64,000 bases of DNA from Piscinibacterium candidicorallinum (GCF_047549485.1 NZ_CP180191.1:2976001-3040000); one strand, 5' to 3'; positions 44,261 to 53,138 are shown, counted from the stretch's first letter. A program made the numbers and translations. Notes: a model not told the origin generated them from the sequence alone.

Positions 44261-45607
44261 ATGGCCCACACCCCGCTCAAGCCGCACCTCAGCTTCTCGC
44301 AGATCCTGAGCATGAACTTCGGGTTCTTCGGCATCCAGTTCAGCTTCGGCCTGCAGCAGGCCAACATGACGCCGATCTATCAGATGCTCGGCGCCGAGGG
44401 CAAAGATCTGCCGCTGCTCTGGCTGGCCGGGCCCGTGACCGGGCTGCTGGTGCAACCCATCATTGGCGCACTGTCGGATCGCACGGCGCACCGCTGGGGC
44501 CGACGCACTCCGTATTTCCTGTATGGCGCGCTGGCGTGCTCGCTGGGCCTGCTGGTCATGCCCTTCTCGCCGGCGTTGTGGTTTGCCGCCAGCCTGCTGT
44601 GGATTCTGGATGCCGCCAACAACGTCACCATGGAGCCGTATCGCGCCTATGTGAGCGACCGGCTGAATCGTGATCAGCACTCGGCTGGATTCCTTACGCA
44701 AAGCGCATTCACGGGCCTTGCGCAGACCACGGCCTATCTGGCGCCGAGCATCCTGGTCTGGCTGGGTATGAGCAAGACGGCGCAGGCGCCCAATGGCATC
44801 CCGCTCATCGTGGTCAGTGCGTTCCTCATCGGTGCGCTGCTGTCCTTCACCACGGTGTATTTCTCGATCAAGAAGGTGCCGGAGCTGCCGCTCACCGAGA
44901 CCGAGCGTGCCGAGCTGGCCGCCAAGCCGCGCACCGTGGGCGCCATCTTCGGAGAGATCTGGGACGCCATCCTCACCATGCCGCCCACGATGCGCCGCCT
45001 GTGGTGGATGGCGCTGTTCCAGTGGTACGGAATGATGTGCTACTGGCAGTTCATCGTGCCCTCGGTCGCCAAGAGCGTCTTCGGTGTGACCGACCCCAAG
45101 GCGCCGGGCTATGTGGATGCCGTGCTCACCAACGGGCAGATCGGCGGCTTCTACAACTTCATCGCCTTCATCGCGGCCTTTGCCATGGTGCCGCTCACGA
45201 GGCGCTTCGGCGCCAAGATCATGCACGCCATCTGCCTGAGTGCCGCTGCGCTGGGCATGTGGATGCTCCCCAGCATCAGCGACAAGGCCATGCTCTTCAT
45301 CCCCATGCTGGGCGTGGGTCTGGCCTGGGCCAGCATCATGGGCAACCCCTACGTGCTGCTCGCCGGCAGCATTCCGCCGGAGCGCGCCGGGGTCTACATG
45401 GGCATCTTCAACATGTTCATCGTCATCCCGATGATCATCCAGATGCTCACGCTGCCGCTGATCTACGGCCCGCTGCTTGGCAGTGACCCCGGCAACGTGA
45501 TCCGCCTGGGCGGCGCGCTGCTGGCCTGCGCGGCCGTGGCCGTGCTCTTCGTGAAGACCACAGACCCCGAACCCGCTGCGCTGACTGGCGCGCGGGCACC
45601 TCACTGA
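44261..45607 (+). CDS. MFS sugar transporter (sucrose/maltose, SLC45-like)
   Basis: 448 residues with twelve membrane segments. NFGFFGIQFSFGLQQANMTPIYQMLGA and GALSDRTAHRWGRRTPYFLYGA are typical of proton-coupled sucrose/maltose transporters of the GPH/SLC45 type (RxGRR loop). It lies 25 bp before the sucrose phosphorylase gene and would bring intact disaccharide across the inner membrane. Confidence 0.92.
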   Translation: MAHTPLKPHLSFSQILSMNFGFFGIQFSFGLQQANMTPIYQMLGAEGKDLPLLWLAGPVTGLLVQPIIGALSDRTAHRWGRRTPYFLYGALACSLGLLVMPFSPALWFAASLLWILDAANNVTMEPYRAYVSDRLNRDQHSAGFLTQSAFTGLAQTTAYLAPSILVWLGMSKTAQAPNGIPLIVVSAFLIGALLSFTTVYFSIKKVPELPLTETERAELAAKPRTVGAIFGEIWDAILTMPPTMRRLWWMALFQWYGMMCYWQFIVPSVAKSVFGVTDPKAPGYVDAVLTNGQIGGFYNFIAFIAAFAMVPLTRRFGAKIMHAICLSAAALGMWMLPSISDKAMLFIPMLGVGLAWASIMGNPYVLLAGSIPPERAGVYMGIFNMFIVIPMIIQMLTLPLIYGPLLGSDPGNVIRLGGALLACAAVAVLFVKTTDPEPAALTGARAPH

Positions 45608-45632
45608 GCCTGATCCAGAAGAAGCATTCAAC

Positions 45633-47114
45633 ATGAAGAACCAGGTTCAACTCATTACCTATGTTGATCGCCTGAGTGGCGGCGACCTCAAGGCCCTGCA
45701 CAGCCTGCTCAAGCAAGAGCTGGCAGGCCTGTTCGGCGGTGTGCACCTGCTGCCGTTCTATGACCCCATCGACGGCTCGGACGCCGGATTCGACCCGATC
45801 GACCACACGCAGGTGGATTCGCGCCTCGGCACCTGGGCGGACATCAAGGCGCTCACGACTGATGTGGACGTGATGGCTGACGTGATCGTGAACCACATGA
45901 GCAGCGAGTCCCCCCAGTTCAAGGACTTCTCTGCGAAGGGCAGCGCCTCGCCCTACAACGGCCTGTTTCTCACCATGGAAGCCGTGTTCCCCAAGGGCGC
46001 CACGGAGAAGGATCTGCTCGCGATCTACCGCCCGCGCCCAGGCCTGCCCTTCACCTTCACCACGCTCAAGAACGGCGAGAAGCGCATCCTCTGGACGACC
46101 TTCACGCCGCAGCAGGTGGACATCGACGTGCGCCACCCCGCAGGTGCCGCCTATCTGCACGGCATCCTGCAGACTCTGGCCGAAAGCCAGGTGAAGATGG
46201 TGCGCCTGGACGCTGTGGGGTACGCCATCAAGAAGGCAGGCGCCAGCTGCTTCATGATGCCGGAGACCTACGCCTTTATCGATGAGTTCGCCAACCAGGC
46301 GCGCGGCTTCGGCATCGAAGTGCTGGTGGAGATCCACAGCTACTACCGCACGCAGATCGAGATCGCCAAGCGGGTGGACTGGGTCTATGACTTCGCCCTG
46401 CCGCCGCTCGTGCTGCACGCCTTTGCCTTCAAGACCGCGCGTGCGCTCAAGGAGTGGGTGCGCATCCGCCCCAACAATGCGCTCACCGTGCTGGACACGC
46501 ACGACGGCATCGGCATCATCGACATCGGCGCCGACAGCGCAGACCGCGCCGGCAAGCCCGGGCTGGTGCCACCCGCAGAGCTGGACCGCCTCGTGGAGAC
46601 CATCCATGAGAACAGCCGCGGTGAAAGTCGGAAAGCGACGGGCGCGGCGGCCTCCAACCTGGATCTGTATCAGGTCAACTGCACCTTCTACGACGCCATG
46701 GCCCGAGACGACGCACGCTACCTGCTCGCCCGCGCCATCCAGTTCTTCCTGCCCGGCGTGCCGCAGGTCTATTACGTGGGCCTGCTGGCCGGCGAGAACG
46801 ACATGGATCTGCTTGAGCGCACCCGCGTGGGCCGCGACATCAACCGCGAATACTTCACGCCAGACACCGTGCGCGCCGCCATGGCCAAACCCGTGGTGCA
46901 AGCGCTCTGCGACCTCATCCGCCTGCGCAACACCCACCCCGCATTCAACGGCCAGTTCGAGCTGCTGGAGAGCGCTAACAACCAACTCGCCTTGCGCTGG
47001 ACCGCCGGTGAGCACAGCGCCACACTCACTGTGGATCTGGCCGGCGGCACGGGCCAGGTGCAGGCCAGCGGCCAGGCGCCGCGCGTGTTCGGCGTGACTG
47101 CAGCGGCCGCCTGA
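45633..47114 (+). CDS. Sucrose phosphorylase (GH13)
   Basis: 493 residues. Cleaves sucrose with phosphate to glucose-1-phosphate and fructose. GH13 motifs: ADVIVNHMSSESPQF, the nucleophile Asp in MVRLDAVGYAIKKAG, the acid/base Glu in VLVEIHSYYR, and VLDTHDGIGIIDIG for the third carboxylate. The starting segment QVQLITYVDRLSGGDLKALHSLL and length are typical for sucrose phosphorylases of subfamily 18. Phosphorolysis saves one ATP per hexose. Confidence 0.93.
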   Translation: MKNQVQLITYVDRLSGGDLKALHSLLKQELAGLFGGVHLLPFYDPIDGSDAGFDPIDHTQVDSRLGTWADIKALTTDVDVMADVIVNHMSSESPQFKDFSAKGSASPYNGLFLTMEAVFPKGATEKDLLAIYRPRPGLPFTFTTLKNGEKRILWTTFTPQQVDIDVRHPAGAAYLHGILQTLAESQVKMVRLDAVGYAIKKAGASCFMMPETYAFIDEFANQARGFGIEVLVEIHSYYRTQIEIAKRVDWVYDFALPPLVLHAFAFKTARALKEWVRIRPNNALTVLDTHDGIGIIDIGADSADRAGKPGLVPPAELDRLVETIHENSRGESRKATGAAASNLDLYQVNCTFYDAMARDDARYLLARAIQFFLPGVPQVYYVGLLAGENDMDLLERTRVGRDINREYFTPDTVRAAMAKPVVQALCDLIRLRNTHPAFNGQFELLESANNQLALRWTAGEHSATLTVDLAGGTGQVQASGQAPRVFGVTAAAA

Positions 47115-47439
47115 ACACGCGGCAAGTCGGCGGGGCCTTAAGCCCGCCGCGGCAATGCGCATGGGCGTGGGTGGCAGGTGCATCGTGCGCCGCCCGTGCA
47201 TCGGCGAGCACCCGGAATGAACTCGCCACTCGCCGTACGCCCGTCGTCCCTCGACACCGATCTCGCTTGTCTGGTGCGGCTTTCCAGCCATTTTGGCCTG
47301 AAGAACCGCACCAGGCGCCCATCTCCGTTTTGTGCAGCTGAGACCTGCCGATCCGCAGCTCGTCGCGCGCGGTGCGTGGCTGGCCAGAGCGCTCCATACA
47401 CTCGCCTGAGTCAACAGGGTGCAGGATCAGGGAGAGGGT
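47115..47439. other. Intergenic region with a stem-loop and hairpin repeat copy 2
   Basis: A 7-bp GC stem (CGGCGGG/CCCGCCG) at 47128-47149 follows the sucrose phosphorylase stop and may end the operon. The dispersed hairpin repeat lies at 47261-47325, with its flanks reversed relative to copy 1. A GGGAGAGGGT ribosome-binding site precedes the next gene. Confidence 0.65.
47261..47325. repeat. Dispersed hairpin repeat, copy 2
   Basis: GCTTGTCTGGTGCGG, hairpin core CTTTCCAGCC ATTTT GGCCTGAAG, then AACCGCACCAG. The reverse complement matches copies 1, 3, 4 and 5. Confidence 0.8.
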
Positions 47440-48165
47440 ATGAATCCACCATGGATGAGGGGCGCCGCGCGCGCGGCGGTGATCGGTGTTGGCTTGGGTC
47501 ATGCGCTGGTGGCGCACGCGCAGGCCAAGCCGCTGAATGTGTTTGACCAGCTGGCCGCCGGCGGCTCGGGCATCTGGGTGATTGGCGCGCTGTCCGTGCT
47601 CGCGCTGGCCGTCACCATCGAGCGGCTGGTGCGCTTTCGGGTGGGGCGGCTGGCGCCTGCGGGCCTCACGGATGCCGTGATCAAGCTCTGGCAGCGCGGC
47701 GAGCTCACCGAGGCGCAGCGCCTCGTCTCGCAGACGCCCAGCACCCTGGCCAGCGTGCTGGGCTATCTGCTGGCGCACCGCACGGCCGATCCGGCCTCGC
47801 TCTCCGCTCGCGCGGGTGACATGGCCTCGCTCGCCCTGCGCGAGCAGCAGCAGCGCGCCTACCCGCTGGCGGTGGTGGCCACCGTCGCACCCATCGTCGG
47901 CCTGCTCGGCACGGTGATCGGCATGATCGAAGCCTTTCACGTGATTGCCTTTTCCAGCGGCCTGGGCGACCCCAGCCTGCTGGCGGGCGGCATCTCCAAG
48001 GCGCTGGTCAATACCGCCGCCGGGCTGGCGGTGGCGCTGCCCTCGCTGGCCATGCACCACTACTTCAAGTACCGGCTCCAGCTCATCGGCATCGCGCTGG
48101 AGAAGCAGGTGAACCGCGTGTTTGACGAAGTGCTCATTCAGCCGCGGGGCCAAGATGCGCATTGA
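47440..48165 (+). CDS. MotA/TolQ/ExbB proton channel family protein
   Basis: 241 residues from ATG 47440, after GGGAGAGGGT. An N-terminal signal-like helix (AVIGVGLGHALVAHAQA) is followed by three membrane helices. GSGIWVIGALSVLALAVTIERL and VVATVAPIVGLLGTVIGMIEAF are diagnostic of the ExbB/TolQ family, as is ISKALVNTAAGLAVALPSLAMHHYF. It forms an operon with ExbD and the 470-residue protein that follows. Confidence 0.92.
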   Translation: MNPPWMRGAARAAVIGVGLGHALVAHAQAKPLNVFDQLAAGGSGIWVIGALSVLALAVTIERLVRFRVGRLAPAGLTDAVIKLWQRGELTEAQRLVSQTPSTLASVLGYLLAHRTADPASLSARAGDMASLALREQQQRAYPLAVVATVAPIVGLLGTVIGMIEAFHVIAFSSGLGDPSLLAGGISKALVNTAAGLAVALPSLAMHHYFKYRLQLIGIALEKQVNRVFDEVLIQPRGQDAH

Positions 48166-48580
48166 CCTGGGCCACGACGAAGAACCCGAGATCGGGCTCA
48201 TTGCCCTGATTGACTGCATCTTCTTTCTGCTGATGTTCTTCATGGTGGCTACCTCCTTCAAGCAGGTGGACCAGGCCCGCAAAGAGAAGGAGCTCGCCAT
48301 CCAGCTGCCGCAGGCCACCGCCACCCTGGTGGCTGCACAGGCCGCCAAGGCCGCGCCGCTGGTCATCACGCTCAACGCCCAGGGCAGCGTGTTCATCGAC
48401 AACACGCCCCTCAGCCTGCAGGCCCTGCACGACCGCCTGCGCGAAGAAGCAGCGCGCAACCCCGCGCGGCCCATCCGGCTGGATGGTGACCGGCGCACGC
48501 CGTACCAGCACATCGTGCGTGTGCTGGATCTGGCGCAGTTTGAAGGCCTCACGCAGGTGAGCCTGCGCACCACGCAATGA
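48155..48580 (+). CDS. ExbD/TolR family biopolymer transport protein
   Basis: 141 residues from ATG 48155, which overlaps the end of the ExbB gene. One N-terminal membrane helix follows the conserved Asp (IGLIALIDCIFFLLMFFMVATSF), then a periplasmic domain. The stop overlaps the next start by 4 nt. With ExbB it should use the proton gradient to power the third protein of the operon. Confidence 0.92.
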   Translation: MRIDLGHDEEPEIGLIALIDCIFFLLMFFMVATSFKQVDQARKEKELAIQLPQATATLVAAQAAKAAPLVITLNAQGSVFIDNTPLSLQALHDRLREEAARNPARPIRLDGDRRTPYQHIVRVLDLAQFEGLTQVSLRTTQ

Positions 48581-49989
48581 AGCCGGCGCGCCGGCGGTTC
48601 TGGAACCCGTTCAGCCTGCTGCTGAACCGGCCGTTCCTGGCTGCCTCGCTGCTGCTGCATGCCCTGCTGCTGGCCGGGCTCTGGGCGCTGGGGCCCTACC
48701 AGGTCAGCACACAGCGCCAGGTGCAGGATCAGGCCCGCATTGAGCGCACCCTGCGCGAGGCCCAGCGCGAGCAGGTGCGCCGCCAGCTCGCGCGCATGGA
48801 GAAGCTGGAGCGCGAAACCGGCGCGAGCACCGCCGGCAGCCCGCCCTTGCCGCAAGACCCGGTGGCGCGCGCCCAGGCCCTCGCCGAGCGCATCGAGGCG
48901 CAGGAGCGCAAGCTGCGCGCCCGCGAACTGGCCCGCCTGCTGCAGATCAGCGAACCCGAAGCCCGCGTCCGCCTGCAGGCCGAAGCGGCCAAGCGTCCCC
49001 CCGCGCCCCTGCCCGCCCAGCCGGCCGACGCCGTGGCCCAGCTGGAGCGCCGCGCGCGTGACGCCGTGCAGCGCATGCAGGACTCAGCCCGCCGCCAGCA
49101 GGAAGGCAGCACCCTCGCCCAGCGCAGCACCTCCCCGCCCGCACGCAGCAGCGCCGACGCGCAGCGCAGCGCCTCGGGCAAGAGCGCGGGCGGCAGTTCA
49201 GACACGCAGGCAGACCGCAAGGCAAACGGCCAGTCCGGCGGTGCGTCGGGCACGCAAAGTGCCGGCAAGAGCGGCAGCCAGGGCGCCGGTGGCAACGCCG
49301 CCAACGGCGAAGCCACACCCGGCGGCGGCGGGGGCGGTCAGGCGGCGGGCTCGCAAATCTCACCCAACTCCATCGGCGGCGTGGGTGAACCCGCGCGCAC
49401 CTACACCGCCGCGGCCGCCCCGCCTCCGCTGACGGACCGCGCTCGCATGCGCTTTGCCGAGGCGCGCACATTCGGCCCCGGCGCCGCCTATGCCAACCGC
49501 GTGTATCTGGACCGCTGGTACGTGCTTGGCCCCTTTGATGCGCGCAGCTCCGCCGTCATGAGCGAGTCTCACCCCGCCGAGGTGCTGGTGGACCTGGACG
49601 CCGTGTACCGCGGCAAGGGCGGGCAGCTCGTCAGCTGGCAGGCGCAGCAGAGCCCCACCTACCCCTTCGTGCCCGAACCCGTGGCGCCCGACGCGCTGTA
49701 CTACGCCTACACCGAAGTGCGCGTGGACCAGGACACCGAGGTCTGGCTCGACATCGGCGCCGACGACGACACCAAGCTCTGGCTCAACGACCAGCTCGTC
49801 TGGACCAGCGGCAACGAAACCAAGCTCTGGTACCAGCGCCCCTGGTATGTGCTTAATGACGAAATGAGCCACTACGGCCTGGTGGAAGGCCGCGTGCTCG
49901 TGCGCCTGAAAGCCGGCCGCAACACCCTGCTGCTCAAGCTCTACAACGGCATCGACTTGATGTTTTTCTCGGTAGTGATTGCGCGCTGA
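48577..49989 (+). CDS. TonB-position envelope protein with coiled coil, Gly/Ser-rich linker and beta-sandwich-like C-terminus
   Basis: 470 residues, not assigned to a known family. An N-terminal membrane anchor spans residues 18-40 (FLAASLLLHALLLAGLWALG). A charged helical region at 45-180 is rich in Arg, Glu and Gln. A low-complexity Gly/Ser/Ala linker covers about 180-285. The C-terminal domain has WYVLGPFDARSS, VDLDAVYRGKGGQL, YAYTEVRVDQDTEVWLDIGADDDTKLW and LLLKLYNGIDLMFF, which resembles the jelly-roll/PA14-like or carbohydrate-binding layout. It replaces TonB in position but has no TonB C-terminal domain. Confidence 0.7.
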   Translation: MKPARRRFWNPFSLLLNRPFLAASLLLHALLLAGLWALGPYQVSTQRQVQDQARIERTLREAQREQVRRQLARMEKLERETGASTAGSPPLPQDPVARAQALAERIEAQERKLRARELARLLQISEPEARVRLQAEAAKRPPAPLPAQPADAVAQLERRARDAVQRMQDSARRQQEGSTLAQRSTSPPARSSADAQRSASGKSAGGSSDTQADRKANGQSGGASGTQSAGKSGSQGAGGNAANGEATPGGGGGGQAAGSQISPNSIGGVGEPARTYTAAAAPPPLTDRARMRFAEARTFGPGAAYANRVYLDRWYVLGPFDARSSAVMSESHPAEVLVDLDAVYRGKGGQLVSWQAQQSPTYPFVPEPVAPDALYYAYTEVRVDQDTEVWLDIGADDDTKLWLNDQLVWTSGNETKLWYQRPWYVLNDEMSHYGLVEGRVLVRLKAGRNTLLLKLYNGIDLMFFSVVIAR

Positions 49990-49996
49990 GGGGGCT

Positions 49997-50419
49997 TGGC
50001 AGCGCCCGCCCCGTTGCGGTCTGATGTGGGCTTTCCGCTTGGCGTGGGGTTTCGGCAAGCACCGCTTGCCGCCAAGCCAAGAGCGGGGCCTGCCAGCGCC
50101 CGCCCCGTTGCGGTCTGATGTGGGCTTTCCGCTTGGCGTGGGGTTTCGGCAAGCAACGCTCGCCGCCAAGCCAAGAGTGGGCGCCTGCCAGCGCCCACCC
50201 CGTTGCGGTCTGATGTGGGCTTTCCGCTTGGCTTGGGGTTTCGGCAAGCACCGCTTGCCGCCAAGCCAAGAGTGGGCGCCTGCCAGCGCCCACCCCGTTG
50301 CGGTCTGATGTGGGCTTTCCGCTTGGCTTGGGGTTTCGGCAAGCACCGCTTGCCGCCAAGCCAAGAGTGGGCGCCTGCCAGCGCCCACCCCGTTGCGGTC
50401 TGATGTGGGCTTTCCGCTT
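49997..50419. repeat. Tandem array of 94-95 bp hairpin units (four full, one partial)
   Basis: The landmark GTTGCGGTCTGATGTGGGC starts at 50013, 50107, 50202, 50297 and 50392. Each full unit carries a nested inverted repeat: outer arms CTTGGCTTGG/CCAAGCCAAG in the later units (one base changed in the first two), and inner arms CGGCAAGC/GCTTGCCG with an ACC loop. The array begins 8 bp after the stop at 49989. The last unit breaks off inside hairpin repeat copy 3. The 95-bp period is not a multiple of three, so it is not coding. Confidence 0.9.
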
Positions 50420-50470
50420 GTCCCATGCGGCTTTCCAGCCACTTTGGCCTGAAGAGCTGCATCCAGAGCC
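50410..50470. repeat. Dispersed hairpin repeat, copy 3
   Basis: TTCCGCTTGTCCCATGCGG, core CTTTCCAGCC ACTTT GGCCTGAAGAG, then CTGCATCCAGAG. Its left flank is continuous with the truncated fifth unit of the 95-bp array. Confidence 0.8.
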
Positions 50471-50610
50471 CGTCTTGCTTTCCGCCGATGCGAGCCATCC
50501 TCCTGATACCGCAGGTTGAGCGCGCTGCGCCGGCAGTCACAAGTTCGAGCTTTCGCGCCGCTTGGCGCATCCAATCGCGCCCATGTCTTCACTTGGGGCT
50601 GGATGCGACC

Positions 50611-51039
50611 ATGACCATTGACCTCACGCTGCCCGGGATGATGGTCCCGGGTCTTGTTCTCGTGCGCTTTGCATACGTCTTGGCCAGGAGCACCGAACCG
50701 ATCCCGGTTGGTGAACTGATCAGGAGATGCCTGGTTCTCTGCGCGGTCGCGTATGCGATGGCGCTGTGCTGGGCTGCGATTGCTTCTGGTGGACTGTTCT
50801 ATGAACCCACCGCCTTTCGCCGGAACTTCAGTTTCGTGGCTGGCTCGCTGGCAGGCGTCCTGAGCCTCTTCGTAATCTGTGCGGCGATCTGGTTCGTGTT
50901 CGTTGCGCGTGCGTCGGGCCGGTACTGGCGCCCTCTCTATGTGGCCTTTGCGTGCCTGCTTGTTCCAGCGTTTCCAGCGGTGTTCGTCATCGGTTGGATG
51001 ATGGGGTGCATCGAGCTCGGGGGTGGCTCGTGTACGTAG
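50611..51039 (+). CDS. Small hypothetical membrane protein
   Basis: 142 residues from ATG 50611 (MTIDLTLPGMMVPGLVLVRF). Four hydrophobic segments are predicted by eye, with short charged loops (ARSTEPIPVGELIRR). No family recognised. It is flanked by two copies of the dispersed hairpin repeat (3 and 4), so it may have arrived or be expressed as an independent unit. Confidence 0.55.
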   Translation: MTIDLTLPGMMVPGLVLVRFAYVLARSTEPIPVGELIRRCLVLCAVAYAMALCWAAIASGGLFYEPTAFRRNFSFVAGSLAGVLSLFVICAAIWFVFVARASGRYWRPLYVAFACLLVPAFPAVFVIGWMMGCIELGGGSCT

Positions 51040-51050
51040 CTATCCGTCCC

Positions 51051-51110
51051 GCTTGTCCCATGCGGCTTTCCAGCCACTTTGGCCTGAAGAGCCGCTTCCA
51101 GAGCCCATCT
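51051..51110. repeat. Dispersed hairpin repeat, copy 4
   Basis: GCTTGTCCCATGCGG, core CTTTCCAGCC ACTTT GGCCTGAAGAGCCGC, then TTCCAGAGCCC. Nearly identical to copy 3 and in the same orientation. Confidence 0.82.
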
Positions 51111-51212
51111 CGCTTTGCCGCTCCGGGCGTGGCGCGCTGTCGCGCTCGCGCAAATGGGGCTGCCTCAAGCCGCTGCTCGGCCATTACGATCCCTGAGCTT
51201 CAAGGGGGGGTT

Positions 51213-52301
51213 ATGGAAGGCGACAGCCGGCGGGCCGAAGCTCGCAACTACGTGCACATTCTGTTGGACGATCTGGTGCAACGCGGGGGATCGGACCTCT
51301 ACCTCACCGCCGGGGCAGCGCCGCGGGCCAAGGTGCGCGGCATCACGCAGGCACTCAGTTCCGAGGCGCTGGCGCCCGGCGAGTGCGCGCATCTGGCCTT
51401 TGCCCTGCTCACGCCGCAGCAGCACGCGCAGTTTGAGCAGGACAAGGAGCTCAACTTTGCCTACGCCCTGCCCGGCGGCCAGCGCTTTCGGGTGAATCTG
51501 CACTACCAGCGCGGCGAGGTCTCGCTGGTGGCGCGCGCCGTGAACAGCAGCATCCCGAGCATCAGCGCGCTGGGCCTGCCTGCCCAGGTGGAAAAGCTGG
51601 CCCTGCTCGAACGCGGCCTGGTGCTGGTGGTGGGCGCCACGGGTTCCGGCAAGAGCACGACCATGGCGGCCATGATCAACCACCGCGCCGCCCAGCGCAG
51701 CGGCCACATCCTCACCGTGGAAGACCCGATCGAGTACGTCTTTACCCACCAGGCCAGCACCGTGAACCAGCGCGAGGTGGGCACCGACACGCACAGCTTC
51801 TCGGACGCGCTGCGCAACTCCATGCGCCAGGCGCCAGACACCATCGTCATCGGCGAGATCCGCGACCGCGACGCGATGATGCAGGCCATCACCTACGCCG
51901 AGACCGGCCACCTTTGTCTGGCCACCCTGCACGCCAACAACGCCAACCAGGCCATCAAGCGCGTGCTCAACTTCTTCCCGGAAACCGCGCACCGCCAGGT
52001 GCTCAATGACCTCTCGCTCAATCTGAAGGCCTGCATCTCGCAGCGCCTGCTGCGCGGCCGGCAGGGCCAGCTGGTGCTGGCCTGCGAGGTGATGATGCAG
52101 AGCGCCTACATCGCCGACCTGATCGAAAAAGGCGCCATCGACGAGATCAAGGCCGCCATGGCCAAGAGCACCGAGGTCGGCATGCTCACCTTCGACCAGT
52201 GCCTGCACGAGCTCTGGAAGACCGCCAAGATCGACACCGAGACCGCGCTCAGCCAGGCGGATTCACGGACGGATCTGGGGTTGAAGATGAAGTTGGGGTG
52301 A
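51213..52301 (+). CDS. pilU: Type IV pilus twitching motility ATPase PilU/PilT family
   Basis: 362 residues from ATG 51213. This secretion-type ATPase drives pilus retraction with PilT. Motifs: LVLVVGATGSGKSTTMAAMI (Walker A), HILTVEDPIEYVF (Asp box), DTIVIGEIRDRDAMMQAITYAETGHLCLATLHANN (Walker B and His box). The C-terminal LGLKMKLG and overall length fit PilU better than PilT. pilT is not adjacent in the window. Confidence 0.88.
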   Translation: MEGDSRRAEARNYVHILLDDLVQRGGSDLYLTAGAAPRAKVRGITQALSSEALAPGECAHLAFALLTPQQHAQFEQDKELNFAYALPGGQRFRVNLHYQRGEVSLVARAVNSSIPSISALGLPAQVEKLALLERGLVLVVGATGSGKSTTMAAMINHRAAQRSGHILTVEDPIEYVFTHQASTVNQREVGTDTHSFSDALRNSMRQAPDTIVIGEIRDRDAMMQAITYAETGHLCLATLHANNANQAIKRVLNFFPETAHRQVLNDLSLNLKACISQRLLRGRQGQLVLACEVMMQSAYIADLIEKGAIDEIKAAMAKSTEVGMLTFDQCLHELWKTAKIDTETALSQADSRTDLGLKMKLG

Positions 52302-52374
52302 GGAGCCGTCCACCAGCTGCGCGGCCACCGGAGAGTTTTCGACCGCGTCACATCACCAGAGCGCAGCCGAGTGC

Positions 52375-52815
52375 TCAGGCGGGGGTACGGCCAACACGCT
52401 TGCGTGCGCCGGCCCCTTGAGTGGCTGAAGCCTTCGAGGGTCGAGTTCGATAGGTGGCGCGATCTTCGTTGACGGACATCTCGCTGCTATCCATACGAGT
52501 CAGCCGCTGCAAGGCATAGGTATTCAGGCTCACACCCTGCTCAGCCGCATTCACTGCCAAAGCACGATGGAGCTCGGTCGGCATGCGCAGTACGAAGCGC
52601 CCACTGAACTTCTTGGTCGCCAGCGGCTCGGGCGGCGCTTCGCCGGCGTTTTTCATGTCGGCAACGACGTCCTTCACAAGAGTTCGGATGCCAGAGAAGG
52701 CCTTGGCAGCGTCCTTGTCGAGCCATGACAAGGAGGGGAACTCAGCACATGTGCCGACAAACTCACCGTCTTCGGCGCTGAAGCTCACGCGATAGGTGTA
52801 GTGGTCGATGTTCAT
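52375..52815 (-). CDS. hicB: HicB family antitoxin
   Basis: 146 residues. The N-terminal partial RNase H-like fold (YRVSFSAEDGEFVGTCAEFPSLSWLDKDAAKAF) and the C-terminal Arc-type DNA-binding region (GRFVLRMPTELHRALAVNAAEQGVSLNTYALQRL) are both present. The extra basic C-terminal tail of about 35 residues is unusual. It lies after hicA with a 4-nt overlap and would neutralise HicA and repress the pair. Confidence 0.88.
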   Translation of the reverse strand: MNIDHYTYRVSFSAEDGEFVGTCAEFPSLSWLDKDAAKAFSGIRTLVKDVVADMKNAGEAPPEPLATKKFSGRFVLRMPTELHRALAVNAAEQGVSLNTYALQRLTRMDSSEMSVNEDRATYRTRPSKASATQGAGARKRVGRTPA

Positions 52816-53078
52816 GGCTTCTCCTTCACGGACGCGAGCCGGTCGATTGCGGCGAGGACCTGGCGAACCTGATAGGCCTTGGCCATGGTCCCGTCGCGCT
52901 GGATGTTCACGCGCGGGTCACCCATCCAAGGGGTCTTGTACACATGATGGCTGGAGCCGCTGATCCGAGGTTCGCCGAAAAAGTGCTCGCAGACTTTCGC
53001 CAGATCGCGGAACCTGACCGACGAAGGACTGCTGCGGAACTCATCCAGCAGGGCACGGATTCGATCAGCAGGTGGCAT
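52812..53078 (-). CDS. hicA: HicA family mRNA interferase toxin
   Basis: 88 residues, somewhat longer than minimal HicA. The double-stranded-RNA-binding-like fold and active His lie in ISGSSHHVYKTPWMGDPRVNIQ, followed by GTMAKAYQVRQVLAAID. The gene precedes hicB, the usual toxin-first order of this family, and the two are coupled by overlap. It would cleave mRNA when free. Confidence 0.87.
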   Translation of the reverse strand: MPPADRIRALLDEFRSSPSSVRFRDLAKVCEHFFGEPRISGSSHHVYKTPWMGDPRVNIQRDGTMAKAYQVRQVLAAIDRLASVKEKP

Positions 53079-53138
53079 GCGCGCATGATACTACCCGTGA
53101 TATCAAATTCACCATGAGTATTTGAATCGCCCGACGCC

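Noticed and set aside
47026..48855. Minus-strand frame of about 600 codons opposite exbB/exbD
   Set aside because: Antisense to two clearly identified genes, with low-complexity Arg/His-rich composition.
49940..50570. Open frames of 109-209 codons running through the 95-bp tandem array
   Set aside because: They arise from a stop-free GC-rich repeat; the unit length is not a multiple of three and no start signal exists.
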